Source: Ardenticatenaceae bacterium
GTDB taxonomy: Bacteria > Chloroflexota > Anaerolineae > Promineifilales > Promineifilaceae
Reading direction: 5' to 3'
Length of the DNA stretch: 64,000 bases
NCBI GenBank assembly: GCA_020634315.1
Contig: JACKBV010000009.1
Location: forward strand, 62,001 to 126,000
The notes below the pieces were generated by a model that made no database searches, was not told where the DNA came from, and saw only the letters and a program-made list of their open reading frames with translations. Position numbers and translations under genes: made by a program. Positions 16,539-24,525 of the stretch are shown here, one piece after another (the first letter of the stretch is position 1; each line of letters starts with the position of its first letter).

Positions 16539-19265
16539 ATGGATTTGCTAGACATCCTCACCACCTACTTCAATGACGACGAGCTAAATACGCTTTGTTT
16601 CCATCTGGATATTCCCCATGATGACTTACCGGCGCAGGGACGTGCCAACAAAGCACGCGAACTGCTGCTGCGCGTGCAGCGCGAGCAACGCCTGCCTGAC
16701 TTGCTGGCGCGTGGCCGCGAAATGCGTCCGCAGGCGCAATGGCCCGACGCCGCGGTGGCAGCACGGCAGCGTTTCATTCCACCCGAACTGATCCCGTACC
16801 TGGAAATGGTGACACGGCGCAGCAGCCGCCTTCCCCTTGGCCCGCTCGACCCTACCGGTCGCGAGAGTGCCCACATCAGCCTGGGGCAGGTGTTTATCAA
16901 TCTCAACGCCGGTGTGGCTGGAGAGCGTATTGCTGGCGAAGATGGGCAGGATCAGGTGCAGTACAGTGCAGCGCTGGCCCACATTCACAACCGGCAGCGC
17001 CTGATCCTGTTGGGCGACCCTGGTTCTGGCAAATCCACCCTGCTGCGCTTTCTCGCTTACTGCCTGGCACAGGCAGCGTTGACGACAACCGACGCCTGGC
17101 TGCCCAAACTGAGCTGGACAGTGACACGGCACGCCAAGGCTAACGATAAGGGCGAAGCTGTCGCGCAGCATTGGCAGCGCGATGCGCCTTTGCCCATCTT
17201 TATTGAACTGCGTGACTTTGCTCAGTCTGGTTTTGACCCCCGTTCGCCATTGGCCTTATGGGCGTATGTGCAGGCGCAGTGGCAGCGCGACGGTTTTGGC
17301 GATGGCCTGGAGGCGTTGGCGCTGTTGGCGCGGCACAACCAGGTGATTTTCTTGCTCGATGGTGTGGATGAAGTTCCGCTGGCGCAGCGCCGCGATGTGT
17401 GGCAGGCGATCCGCGCGTTGGGCGATGGCCCGTTTGGCGGCAGCCGCTGGGTGGCTACCTGCCGTGTCCTCTCCTTTGCCGCGGATGAAGCGCCGCCCGG
17501 CGTGCCTGTGCAAACGCTGCAATTTTTGGAAGATGTGCAAATTGACCAGTTTATTGCCGCCTGGTACGCAGCCTTGTTGGCTGCCGGGGAAATCAACGCA
17601 GCCAGTGCGCAAGTGATGACGGCGCAGCTGCAAGATGCCGCACGCCGCCCTGGTTTGCAGCCGCTGGCGCAAAACCCAATGCTGCTGACGATCATGGCGC
17701 TGGTGCAAACTTTTCATGGCACGCTGCCTGATGAGCGTGCCAAGCTGTACCAGGCGTGTGTGGAGACGATGCTGCTGCGCTGGCAGCGGCATAAAGACGA
17801 AAGCGGCGGCGGCGCACTGCCCGATGTGTTGGCGCAGCTGCAAACCAGCCAGGAAAATCTGGAGCGGCTGTTGTGGGAGGTGGCCTGGACGGCGCACAGG
17901 AGCGCGGCAGGGCAGCAAGAGGCGGCCAACATCCCGGAGACGACGGTGCTGCAAATTGCCAAAAAGCATTTGGGCGATTATGCACGCGCCGAAGCGTTTT
18001 TAGCGTATACCGAGCGCCGTGCCCATTTGCTGATGGGGCGCGGCGGGCAGCAGCAGCGTGTTTACACCTTTCCCCACCGCACCTTTCAGGAGTACCTGGC
18101 CGCTTGTTTTGTGGCGGCACAGCGCGACTTTACGCGTGGCGCACCGCTGTTGGCGGCACAGGGAGATGCCTGGCGCGAGGTGCTGGCGCTGGCTGCGGGG
18201 ACGCTGGTCTTTAACCAAAACAACCGGGAGAAGGCGTTGGATGGTGTGGAAAAGGTGCTGCCCACGCATATGCCTGCGCCTGATGATGAGGGTGGCTGGT
18301 TCCGGGTCTGGCTGGCGGCAGAGATGCTGCTGGTGGTGGGCAAAACAGCGGCGGCAAAAGACGCCGTGGGGCGGTCGCTGCTGCCGCGCCTGCAAAAGCT
18401 GCTGGCGGCGCTGGTTGCCAGCGGCCGCCTGACACCGCCGCAGCGGGCAGCGGCGGGCAGGGCGTTGGGCTGGCTGGGCGACCCGCGCCCCGATGTGGCC
18501 TGCGCCGTGCCCGCGCTGGTGCAAATCCCGGCCGGGCCGTTCTTGATGGGCAGCAGTGATGCTGACAAGCTTGCCTACGATAGGGAAAAGCCGCAGCATG
18601 AAGTGACGCTGCCCGCTTATGCCATTGGCAAATACCCGGTGACGGTGGCGCAGTATGCACGCTTTGTGCAGGCGGGCGGCTACGAAGATGCCGCTTACTG
18701 GACGGCGGCCGGCTGGCAGCAGCGGCAAAGAGAAGGGTGGACAGCCCCTCGTTATTGGGAGGATCGGCGCTGGACGTGTCCTAACCATCCGGTGGTTGGT
18801 GTCAGTTGGTACGAGGCGGTGGCTTACTGCCGCTGGCTGTCGGCGGCGACGGGGCGCAGCTTCCGCCTGCCGCACGAGGCGATGTGGGAAAAGGCGGCGC
18901 GTGGGGCAGATGGCCGTATCTACCCCTGGGGTGATGAATGGGATGCGGCTAAGCTGAATGCTGCGGAGACTGGCATCAACCAGACTTCAGCGGTGGGCAT
19001 GTTCCCGGACGGCCGTTCCCCCTACGACGTCTATGATATGAGCGGCAACGTACTGGAATGGTGCAGCGGGAGGGCATATCCTAAATACCCGTTTCAAGAA
19101 CGCCCTTATGCCGAAGAAGTGGAACAAAGCGGTGGTACGCACAGCTGGCGCGGGGGCGCTTTCAACAACTACGGTTGGGACTCGCGTGCCGCGTACCGGT
19201 ACTTCAGCCTTGCGCACTATAGGAACTTCGACTTGGGGTTCCGGGTCGTCGAACATCTCTCATAG
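16539..19265 (+). CDS. EAD-NACHT-FGE receptor protein (STAND NTPase, putative conflict-system sensor)
   Basis: 908 residues. The N-terminal 65 or so residues (LLDILTTYFNDDELNTLCF, then GRANKARELL) look like an effector-associated domain, an adaptor fold that recruits effectors carrying the same domain. A NACHT ATPase has Walker A GDPGSGKS at 159-166 and Walker B FLLDGVDEV near 272-280. A helical region runs to about 650, then a formylglycine-generating-enzyme-like (FGE-sulfatase, C-type-lectin fold) domain at 661-908 with IPAGPFLMGS, HPVVGVSW and DMSGNVLEWC. The catalytic role of FGE is probably lost and the fold serves as a ligand-binding sensor. The last 40 residues look like a DGR variable region. 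No perfect AACGGCCGTT occurs inside, unlike most neighbours, which fits lateral transfer. Confidence 0.88.
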   Translation: MDLLDILTTYFNDDELNTLCFHLDIPHDDLPAQGRANKARELLLRVQREQRLPDLLARGREMRPQAQWPDAAVAARQRFIPPELIPYLEMVTRRSSRLPLGPLDPTGRESAHISLGQVFINLNAGVAGERIAGEDGQDQVQYSAALAHIHNRQRLILLGDPGSGKSTLLRFLAYCLAQAALTTTDAWLPKLSWTVTRHAKANDKGEAVAQHWQRDAPLPIFIELRDFAQSGFDPRSPLALWAYVQAQWQRDGFGDGLEALALLARHNQVIFLLDGVDEVPLAQRRDVWQAIRALGDGPFGGSRWVATCRVLSFAADEAPPGVPVQTLQFLEDVQIDQFIAAWYAALLAAGEINAASAQVMTAQLQDAARRPGLQPLAQNPMLLTIMALVQTFHGTLPDERAKLYQACVETMLLRWQRHKDESGGGALPDVLAQLQTSQENLERLLWEVAWTAHRSAAGQQEAANIPETTVLQIAKKHLGDYARAEAFLAYTERRAHLLMGRGGQQQRVYTFPHRTFQEYLAACFVAAQRDFTRGAPLLAAQGDAWREVLALAAGTLVFNQNNREKALDGVEKVLPTHMPAPDDEGGWFRVWLAAEMLLVVGKTAAAKDAVGRSLLPRLQKLLAALVASGRLTPPQRAAAGRALGWLGDPRPDVACAVPALVQIPAGPFLMGSSDADKLAYDREKPQHEVTLPAYAIGKYPVTVAQYARFVQAGGYEDAAYWTAAGWQQRQREGWTAPRYWEDRRWTCPNHPVVGVSWYEAVAYCRWLSAATGRSFRLPHEAMWEKAARGADGRIYPWGDEWDAAKLNAAETGINQTSAVGMFPDGRSPYDVYDMSGNVLEWCSGRAYPKYPFQERPYAEEVEQSGGTHSWRGGAFNNYGWDSRAAYRYFSLAHYRNFDLGFRVVEHLS
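19143..19262 (+). other. Putative DGR variable region (VR) at the 3' end of the NACHT-FGE gene
   Basis: The end of the FGE domain reads SWRGGAFNNYGWDS, RAAYRYFSLAHYRNFD and then LGFRVV. In diversity-generating retroelement targets with this fold, the residues between RGG-F and GFRVV are hypervariable because their template codons are rich in AAC. Here the equivalent positions hold AAC, TAC, TTC, AGC, CAC, TAT and GAC codons, the products expected of adenine mutagenesis of AAC/AAT, while the flanks are GC-rich and unvaried. No reverse transcriptase or template repeat lies in the window, so this is inference by pattern. Confidence 0.55.
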
Positions 19266-19325
19266 GTTCTGCTTGCTGATTTCTGTATTCTGTGTTCTGA
19301 TCTGGCTGCATTCTGTTTTTCTATT

Positions 19326-19348
19326 ATCGTCGCGCGGTGCGCGGCGAT
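19326..19348 (+). other. GC-rich hairpin downstream of putative VR
   Basis: A 10-bp stem, ATCGTCGCGC paired with GCGCGGCGAT, with a 3-base loop, about 60 bases after the NACHT-FGE stop codon. DGR target sites often have a short GC-rich hairpin just 3' of the variable region; here it could equally be a terminator, because A/T-rich sequence follows. Confidence 0.5.
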
Positions 19349-19378
19349 CGCGTAAAAAAATTTTTAAGTATTCTGGAA

Positions 19379-19432
19379 AGACCTGTCAGGTTTTCCTCAG
19401 AGGAAACCTGACAGGTCTACCTGAATAGATAC
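19379..19432 (+). repeat. GACCTGTCAGGTTT hairpin repeat, copy 1
   Basis: A perfect inverted repeat: AGACCTGTCAGGTTT at 19379-19393 pairs with AAACCTGACAGGTCT at 19404-19418, and CCTC/GAGG continue the stem to a single-base loop. It is followed by ACCTGAATAGATA. The same stem and flank occur inverted at 61424-61486, so this is a dispersed element of roughly 60 bp. It sits between the converging NACHT and methyltransferase genes and can act as a bidirectional terminator. Confidence 0.8.
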
Positions 19433-19475
19433 AATTTTTTAAGGCATGAAGCGTTACAAACAGCTTTACCCCTAA

Positions 19476-20429
19476 CTAACCAGCTTCGTGCGTCAGTTCG
19501 GGAAAGGGGGAGTGCCACTGCCAGCCGGTTTTGCCTGTTGCGCGGTAACGTTGCAGGCGGCGAATGGTGATTTCGGCAAAGAGGGGATCGTTGTCGAAGG
19601 TGACAACGCGGCGACCCAGCCGTTCCCCGGCAAGCAGGGTGGTGCCAGAGTGGGCGAAGCAGTCCAGCACGGTGTCGCCGGATTGGCTGCTTGATTGGAT
19701 GAGGCGTTCGATAGCTTTAAGCGGTTTTTGCGCGTAACAGCCGGGCACATTTTCTTCCATACGGTAAAAAACTTGCTGTATATCTACCCAAACGTTGCCT
19801 GGGCGCAAGGTGGGGGCTTTGCTGCGTTCGTTGGTTTCCGTGCGACGGCCGTTTACCGTTTTGTAGTACCCGCGCAAAATTTTGGGAATGTCTGTGTAGA
19901 CCACCTGGAAGGGGGGCTTCCCCTGGACATAATGCAGTAATTCCTGGCGCACCCACATCCAATTGCGCTGTGTGCCATAGCCGCGCTGGTTGCGTAACGT
20001 GATCCAGTTGCGCGGCTGCAACTGTGGCAGTTGGCGCATGAGGATGATGAAATCGGGCAGCGGCTGGAAATTATCGCGCACGTCTGCGCCCAACCAGACG
20101 TAAACGTGCGCGTCAGCAGCGAGGACATCCAGGCAGTTTTGCAGCCATTGCCGTGAAAAATGCAGGTAGCTGTCTAGCGCTGTTTTGGGCAGGTGCGGCG
20201 TGCTGGCTTGCCCAACGGCAAAATTATATGGCGGGTCATTGATCAGCAGCGCCGCCTTTTGCCCGTCCATGATGCGGCGTACATCGTCGGCGTTGGTTGC
20301 ATCCAAAACGCCGACGCGATGTCCGCGCACGGGGTCTTCCCAGATGTCGCCGGGTTGCAGGCGGCAGTAGGGGCGAAGCTGCTGGCGCAAAGCCGCGTCC
20401 GTATCGAGCCGGGGCAATTGTTCTTTCAT
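19476..20429 (-). CDS. DNA methyltransferase, N4/N6 amino class (beta order)
   Basis: 317 residues. The catalytic motif IV NDPPYNF lies at residues 64-70 and the SAM-binding motif I (VLDCFAHSGTTLLAGE) near 252-267. This catalytic-first order is the beta class of amino-methyltransferases (N6-adenine or N4-cytosine). The variable middle (about 120-230) would be the target recognition region. No restriction endonuclease is adjacent, so it is either an orphan regulatory methylase or part of a non-classical defence unit. Its start overlaps the ion-channel gene stop by four bases (ATGA), so the two are translationally coupled. The target sequence cannot be read from this window. Confidence 0.9.
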   Translation of the reverse strand: MKEQLPRLDTDAALRQQLRPYCRLQPGDIWEDPVRGHRVGVLDATNADDVRRIMDGQKAALLINDPPYNFAVGQASTPHLPKTALDSYLHFSRQWLQNCLDVLAADAHVYVWLGADVRDNFQPLPDFIILMRQLPQLQPRNWITLRNQRGYGTQRNWMWVRQELLHYVQGKPPFQVVYTDIPKILRGYYKTVNGRRTETNERSKAPTLRPGNVWVDIQQVFYRMEENVPGCYAQKPLKAIERLIQSSSQSGDTVLDCFAHSGTTLLAGERLGRRVVTFDNDPLFAEITIRRLQRYRATGKTGWQWHSPFPELTHEAG

Positions 20430-20863
20430 GGAGCGGGGCGATTGATGGAGCGGTCAGCCAGGGCGGGGCCAACTACCATGACGAGGGCGGCAATTGCTTT
20501 GCCGCTTTGGGTGACGGCAAAGATGTCGGCATACCCTACTGAGGCGCAGGTGGCGATGTAGTAGAAGGCGTCAACATAGCTGTTGATGCGCGGGTTGACA
20601 TCTTTTTCGGCGCGGTAGAAAGCGACGGCGGAGGCGCCGAGGAAGGAGAAGACGGCGTCGAGTGGGTTGCGTTCGGCCCAATCGAGAAAGGCGCCTTCCC
20701 ATTGGTCTTTTTTGGCGAGCAGGCTGCGCCAGGCGTCTTGCAGTTGGGTGCTGGAGATGCCGAGCCAGGTTTGCAGCATGTCGGACGCGGGGGGAACGGC
20801 CGTTTCGTCGGCCGCTTGGGCAAAGAGCGTATCCAGAGCTTGTTGTTGGGCAGGAGTCAACAT
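20426..20863 (-). CDS. Small two-helix ion-channel (K+ channel-like) protein
   Basis: 145 residues from ATG 20863; longer openings upstream lie over the preceding gene and show no coding character. Residues about 1-60 are a soluble helical segment beginning MLTPAQQQALDTLF. A membrane helix occurs near 75-92 (AVFSFLGASAVAFY), then a pore-helix/filter-like stretch YYIATCASVGYADI, then a second helix (IAALVMVVGPAL). This is the pore architecture of Ion_trans_2 proteins, but the filter reads SVGYAD rather than TVGYGD. It lies between a coiled-coil protein (7-base gap) and a DNA methyltransferase (4-base overlap), an unusual operon partner for a channel. Confidence 0.75.
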   Translation of the reverse strand: MLTPAQQQALDTLFAQAADETAVPPASDMLQTWLGISSTQLQDAWRSLLAKKDQWEGAFLDWAERNPLDAVFSFLGASAVAFYRAEKDVNPRINSYVDAFYYIATCASVGYADIFAVTQSGKAIAALVMVVGPALADRSINRPAP

Positions 20864-20870
20864 GATTTTC

Positions 20871-21398
20871 CTATGAGTTGTCGCGCGGGTCGCGGCTGAG
20901 ACGGGCACGCAGTTCGGCGCGAGCGGCGGCGTGATCTTCGCGTTGGGCGATGGATTCCTGGCGTTCGGCCAGTTCGTCGTGCAAGGAATCGGCCGTTTTT
21001 TCGACATCACGGCGCAGTGTGTGCAGTGTTTCCTGGGTGGTGACGTTGGCGTCACGTTCGGCCAGGCCGGCGTGTTGGCGGCGCAGGGCGTCGAGGCGTT
21101 TTTGCAGGTGGGCGAGGTCGGTTTGCAGGGAAACGGCCGTTTCCCGATAAGCCTCATACTCCGCTTGCAACACATCCGCATTGGGTTGATTCGCGGCCAA
21201 TGCTGTTTGCCACGCTTGCTGTGCGCGTTTGGCACGCGCGACGGTCAGGGCAACCTCATCATGCAGCACATTCAGCCGTGCCTGTGTGATCTCGACTTGC
21301 GTTTGTACCCGATCCGGCGTGGTTGGGTGTGTTTCTTCGCTGAATAGATCGGAAACGGCCGTACGCAGCAAAGCCTTCACTTTATCCGTCCACTTCAT
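20871..21398 (-). CDS. Coiled-coil protein, PspA/IM30-like in layout
   Basis: 175 residues starting at ATG 21398, where GAGAGG is well spaced; an ATG two codons earlier overlaps that Shine-Dalgarno. The N-terminus MKWTDKVKALLRTAVSDLF is an amphipathic helix followed by a Pro/Thr break, then long heptad-rich helices with many Ala, Gln, Arg and Glu residues to the C-terminus (RLSRDPRDNS). This resembles the membrane-surface protein PspA/Vipp1 (ESCRT-III fold), though shorter than the usual 220 or so residues and without a signature I can confirm. It is first in an apparent operon with the channel and methyltransferase genes. A role in membrane integrity is inference from layout only. Confidence 0.6.
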   Translation of the reverse strand: MKWTDKVKALLRTAVSDLFSEETHPTTPDRVQTQVEITQARLNVLHDEVALTVARAKRAQQAWQTALAANQPNADVLQAEYEAYRETAVSLQTDLAHLQKRLDALRRQHAGLAERDANVTTQETLHTLRRDVEKTADSLHDELAERQESIAQREDHAAARAELRARLSRDPRDNS

Positions 21399-21417
21399 CG
21401 CCATCCTCTCTTGAAAA

Positions 21418-21474
21418 GCCCCCCGGAGATTGCTGCCATGAGATCAATCTCTTGACGACAACCTCCGGGAGGTT
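21418..21474. repeat. Paired CTCCGGGAG hairpin element, copy E (degenerate)
   Basis: A right arm AACCTCCGGGAGGTT at 21460-21474 and a decayed left arm (CCCCCCGGAGATT) near 21419-21431 flank a spacer containing CATGAGA. It lies between the flotillin stop and the coiled-coil gene start on the minus strand, within the 5' leader of the latter. Confidence 0.65.
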
Positions 21475-21513
21475 GATCTTCATTACTTCATCGTTGCCCG
21501 TAAATAAAAATCT

Positions 21514-23532
21514 TCAAACGGCAAGTCCCGGATAATGGGCAGCTCGGCCAACGCCTGCTGTGCCTTTTGCCAGCGACGGCGCTTCTGGCGCTTCCTTGAT
21601 CAGCATATCAAGCACATTGCCAACCGTCTTACCCTTCAGCTTATTGACATTCAAATGTTCTTCTGCCAGATGAATGATTTCAGGAACCAATAAGGCCAGT
21701 TCCGTAACCGTGGCTCCGTCAGATTGACCATCGGCGGTGGGCAGCAAACTGCTTCCTTCCGTGCCGGTGACTTTGTTCAGCATTTGCTGTCCCAATTCGC
21801 GCAGGGGAACGGGGGTGGAGTTCAAAACTTCGCCCATGCCATCGGCCAGCGTAACCATACGCAGCAGCGAAGCCGCCGCATTCGGATCGCCAATCATCTT
21901 GATATTCATCGAAGCCAGCGCCTTACCCAATGCTTCCGCTTTCACTGTTTCAATGCGTACTTGCGCTTCCAATTGCAATTTCAACACTTCCACGCGCTGC
22001 GCCACACCATCGAAAGCGGCCAATGCCTCCGCTTTTGCTTTCTCGCCTTCCGCTTCCGCCAGGGCACGAGCGCGTATCGCTTCTGCTTCGCGCATAGCGG
22101 CATCTGCCCGCGCTTTGACCACTTCCACTTCCGCCAGACCGGTAGCCGAGGCTTGTGCTTTGGCTGCTTCTGCACGCATTTTTTGTGCGTCTGTTTCGGC
22201 CTTTGCCTGTGTGCGCGTGGTTTCTGCTTGCTGCAACGCTGCTTCTGCTTCAGCGGCGGCAATCGCTTTCAATGCTGCCGCCTGTGCTTCTGCTTCGCGC
22301 TGTTTGCGCAGCGCATCCAGCTCAATGCGGTTTTTCTGTTCAATCAACGTCTTTTGCGCCTCTTTTTCTGCTTCAATGGCGCTAATTTTAGAGTGACGTT
22401 GCGCTTCTTGTGTCGCCTGAACCGTCTTCACCGCCTGGTCTGCCTCTTCACGTTTTGCCAGCACTAACAACCGTTCTTGTTCGGCGCGTTCCCGCTCTTG
22501 TTCCGCCTGGATCAAGACGATTTGGCGCTGTTGGTCGGCAAGTTCAATGGATTGACGACGGGTTAATTCCGCCGCCATAACCTCTTGCTGTTTGTGTTCA
22601 TTTTGCACGGCCAACTCTTGTTCCGTTTGGATTTCGGCAATGGAGATAGCCCGTTCTTTAGAGACACGTGCCAGTTCAGACTTTTGCACTTCTTCATATA
22701 CTTTTTGGTCGGCAACCGCTTTTTCGCTGGCTTGAATGGTGCGTACCTCGCGTTCTTGTGACGCGGCGGCCAGGGCCAAATCGCGGTCAAGGTCAAGTCG
22801 CATGCGTGCAGTATCGGTGTCGCGCTGCTTGATTTCAATTTCAGTGCGGCGTTCGATGTCATTGCGTTCGCGTTGTGCCTGTTGAATGACTTGCGCGTTG
22901 GCGCGGGCTACTTGGGCACCAAAGACGTCATCTGTGCCAAACGAGCCTTGGCGTGCGGCACGCAGGGTGAGAATAGATACCGATTCGAGCACCAACCCGT
23001 TTTCTTCGAGGTCGGTCTTGAGGCGGCTTTGTACTTCCTCAATAAACTTTTCTCGTTCCTGGTGCAGGCTCATCAGGGTGAAGGTGGCGGCGACGTCGCG
23101 CAGCGCACCGTCAAGTTTGGCGTCTACCAGGTCTTTGACTGTGCTGCCATCTACCTGTTTGCCGCCAATGGTGCGGGCTGCATCCACGATCCCTTCAACG
23201 GTGGGGCTAACTTTGATGTAGAAGATAACCTTAATATCGGCGTATTGGGGATCGATGGTGAGTAAGGCGGTTTCGCCGGTACGCTCAATTTCGATTGCCA
23301 TCGTGTTCAGGTCTACCCAGGTTAATTCGTGAATGGTGCGAAATACCCAGGCACCGCCATTCATGACGACCTTTGGTGGCTCATTCGGCTTACGAAAGAG
23401 GCCGCCGGTACGGACAAACGCGCGATTGGGCGGCGTCTTGACATACGTGCGCATGATCGACAGCGTCAGTACGAGGCCGACTAAAAAGATGACGATGATG
23501 ATGGTAATGACAATCAGTAATGGGGTGGACAT
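21514..23532 (-). CDS. Flotillin-like SPFH protein (YqiK/FloT family)
   Basis: 672 residues from ATG 23532, preceded by GGAGGGAAAT. An N-terminal membrane helix (about 5-27) is followed by an SPFH/Band-7 domain (about 30-240), then a very long coiled coil rich in Ala, Glu, Gln and Arg (about 240-540), and a C-terminal segment with conserved-looking MIGDPNAA and GLAV end. The length and early hydrophobic helix match the large YqiK-type flotillins, which form membrane microdomains and scaffold membrane-stress responses. Its upstream neighbour is a YqiJ-like OB-fold protein, the same pairing as the E. coli yqiJK locus. Confidence 0.92.
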   Translation of the reverse strand: MSTPLLIVITIIIVIFLVGLVLTLSIMRTYVKTPPNRAFVRTGGLFRKPNEPPKVVMNGGAWVFRTIHELTWVDLNTMAIEIERTGETALLTIDPQYADIKVIFYIKVSPTVEGIVDAARTIGGKQVDGSTVKDLVDAKLDGALRDVAATFTLMSLHQEREKFIEEVQSRLKTDLEENGLVLESVSILTLRAARQGSFGTDDVFGAQVARANAQVIQQAQRERNDIERRTEIEIKQRDTDTARMRLDLDRDLALAAASQEREVRTIQASEKAVADQKVYEEVQKSELARVSKERAISIAEIQTEQELAVQNEHKQQEVMAAELTRRQSIELADQQRQIVLIQAEQERERAEQERLLVLAKREEADQAVKTVQATQEAQRHSKISAIEAEKEAQKTLIEQKNRIELDALRKQREAEAQAAALKAIAAAEAEAALQQAETTRTQAKAETDAQKMRAEAAKAQASATGLAEVEVVKARADAAMREAEAIRARALAEAEGEKAKAEALAAFDGVAQRVEVLKLQLEAQVRIETVKAEALGKALASMNIKMIGDPNAAASLLRMVTLADGMGEVLNSTPVPLRELGQQMLNKVTGTEGSSLLPTADGQSDGATVTELALLVPEIIHLAEEHLNVNKLKGKTVGNVLDMLIKEAPEAPSLAKGTAGVGRAAHYPGLAV

Positions 23533-23617
23533 ATTTCCCTCCAGTGGGGCGAATAATCTATTATTCGCCAATGCCTTATTAAAAACTCTGCAAACCAATG
23601 CAGCTTATAAACATTAT

Positions 23618-24388
23618 TTACGGACTTTTTTGCGAGATGGGTGCAACTGTGTAGCGTTTTTGCTCTGAGTCGTAGTCTACCAGGGCAACTTCTGTTTGCC
23701 CGGAAATATTTTCGTCGTCTTGCGTGATGGCAAAGACATTGATGAGCGTGCCGCCACGATCACGCACGCGCACGAGACCATATTTCTGGTTGACAGAGGG
23801 GCTGATGACGACGCCGCGCCGACCCACTAAATTGGTGACGGAAGTGGCGGTGGTGCTGATGGGGGGCAGGGCACGGCCGATCAGGCGGGCTGTGCGTGAG
23901 CTGATAAAACTGCTGCCAATGAGGGCAATGGGCAGAACGAGCGCAAATGCCCAGCCAGGGTATGTGTTGAAGATGGTTTGTACGAGACTGTTGAGGAACC
24001 AGCCCAAGGTGCCGCTGCTGCCTAAAAGAATGAGCAGGACAACGAGCAAGGGTGCTTTGCCGATTCCTAGAAAAGCGAGGAGAGATAACACGCCGAGGTC
24101 ATCGAGATCGAAATCGGCATCCCCATCTATGTCCAGGTCTCCATCTACGTCCAGGTCAACATCTGCATCCAGGTCAATGTCGGCATCGATGTCGAAGTCG
24201 GCATCAATGTCGAAGTCGGCATCGAGATCGAGGTCTGTGTCTAGATCGAGATCGGCATCGGCGTCGGCGTCGCCATCATTGCCCAGGCCTAGCAGTTGCA
24301 GAGCCGCCAGGAGGATGCAGAGGCAGAGCATCGCGGTGAAAGGCAGGTTGTACCAGACAGAGATGAAGGATAGGGTATCTTGGAACAT
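23618..24388 (-). CDS. YqiJ/NfeD-like membrane protein with Asp-repeat domain
   Basis: 256 residues. A first membrane helix (about 14-36) is followed by a 60-residue tract in which every second residue is Asp (patterns DADLDLD, DFDIDAD), then two or three membrane helices (about 103-160) and a C-terminal OB-fold-like domain (about 185-250, with GRRGVVISPS and YGLVRVRDRGG). OB-fold proteins of this family pair with flotillins; the flotillin gene lies 85 bases downstream. The alternating Asp tract is an insertion relative to what I know of the family and is likely extracytoplasmic and cation-binding. Confidence 0.8.
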   Translation of the reverse strand: MFQDTLSFISVWYNLPFTAMLCLCILLAALQLLGLGNDGDADADADLDLDTDLDLDADFDIDADFDIDADIDLDADVDLDVDGDLDIDGDADFDLDDLGVLSLLAFLGIGKAPLLVVLLILLGSSGTLGWFLNSLVQTIFNTYPGWAFALVLPIALIGSSFISSRTARLIGRALPPISTTATSVTNLVGRRGVVISPSVNQKYGLVRVRDRGGTLINVFAITQDDENISGQTEVALVDYDSEQKRYTVAPISQKSP

Positions 24389-24525
24389 GATTTTGTTTAG
24401 TGTATGGGGGCCAGACGGAGCAGGCGCTGCCCAAGCAGTTTGGTTGGCGCAGCATATATTGTCACAATGACAGGACGGCTATCAGGGCAAAACATGCGCG
24501 TATTGTACCATAAACTGGGCGCGTA

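Noticed and set aside
19476..20429. Methyltransferase as the enzyme that modifies AACGGCCGTT
   Set aside because: Attractive, but unsupported: it is an amino-methyltransferase of unknown target, and nothing in the sequence links it to CGGCCG. Methylation data would be needed.
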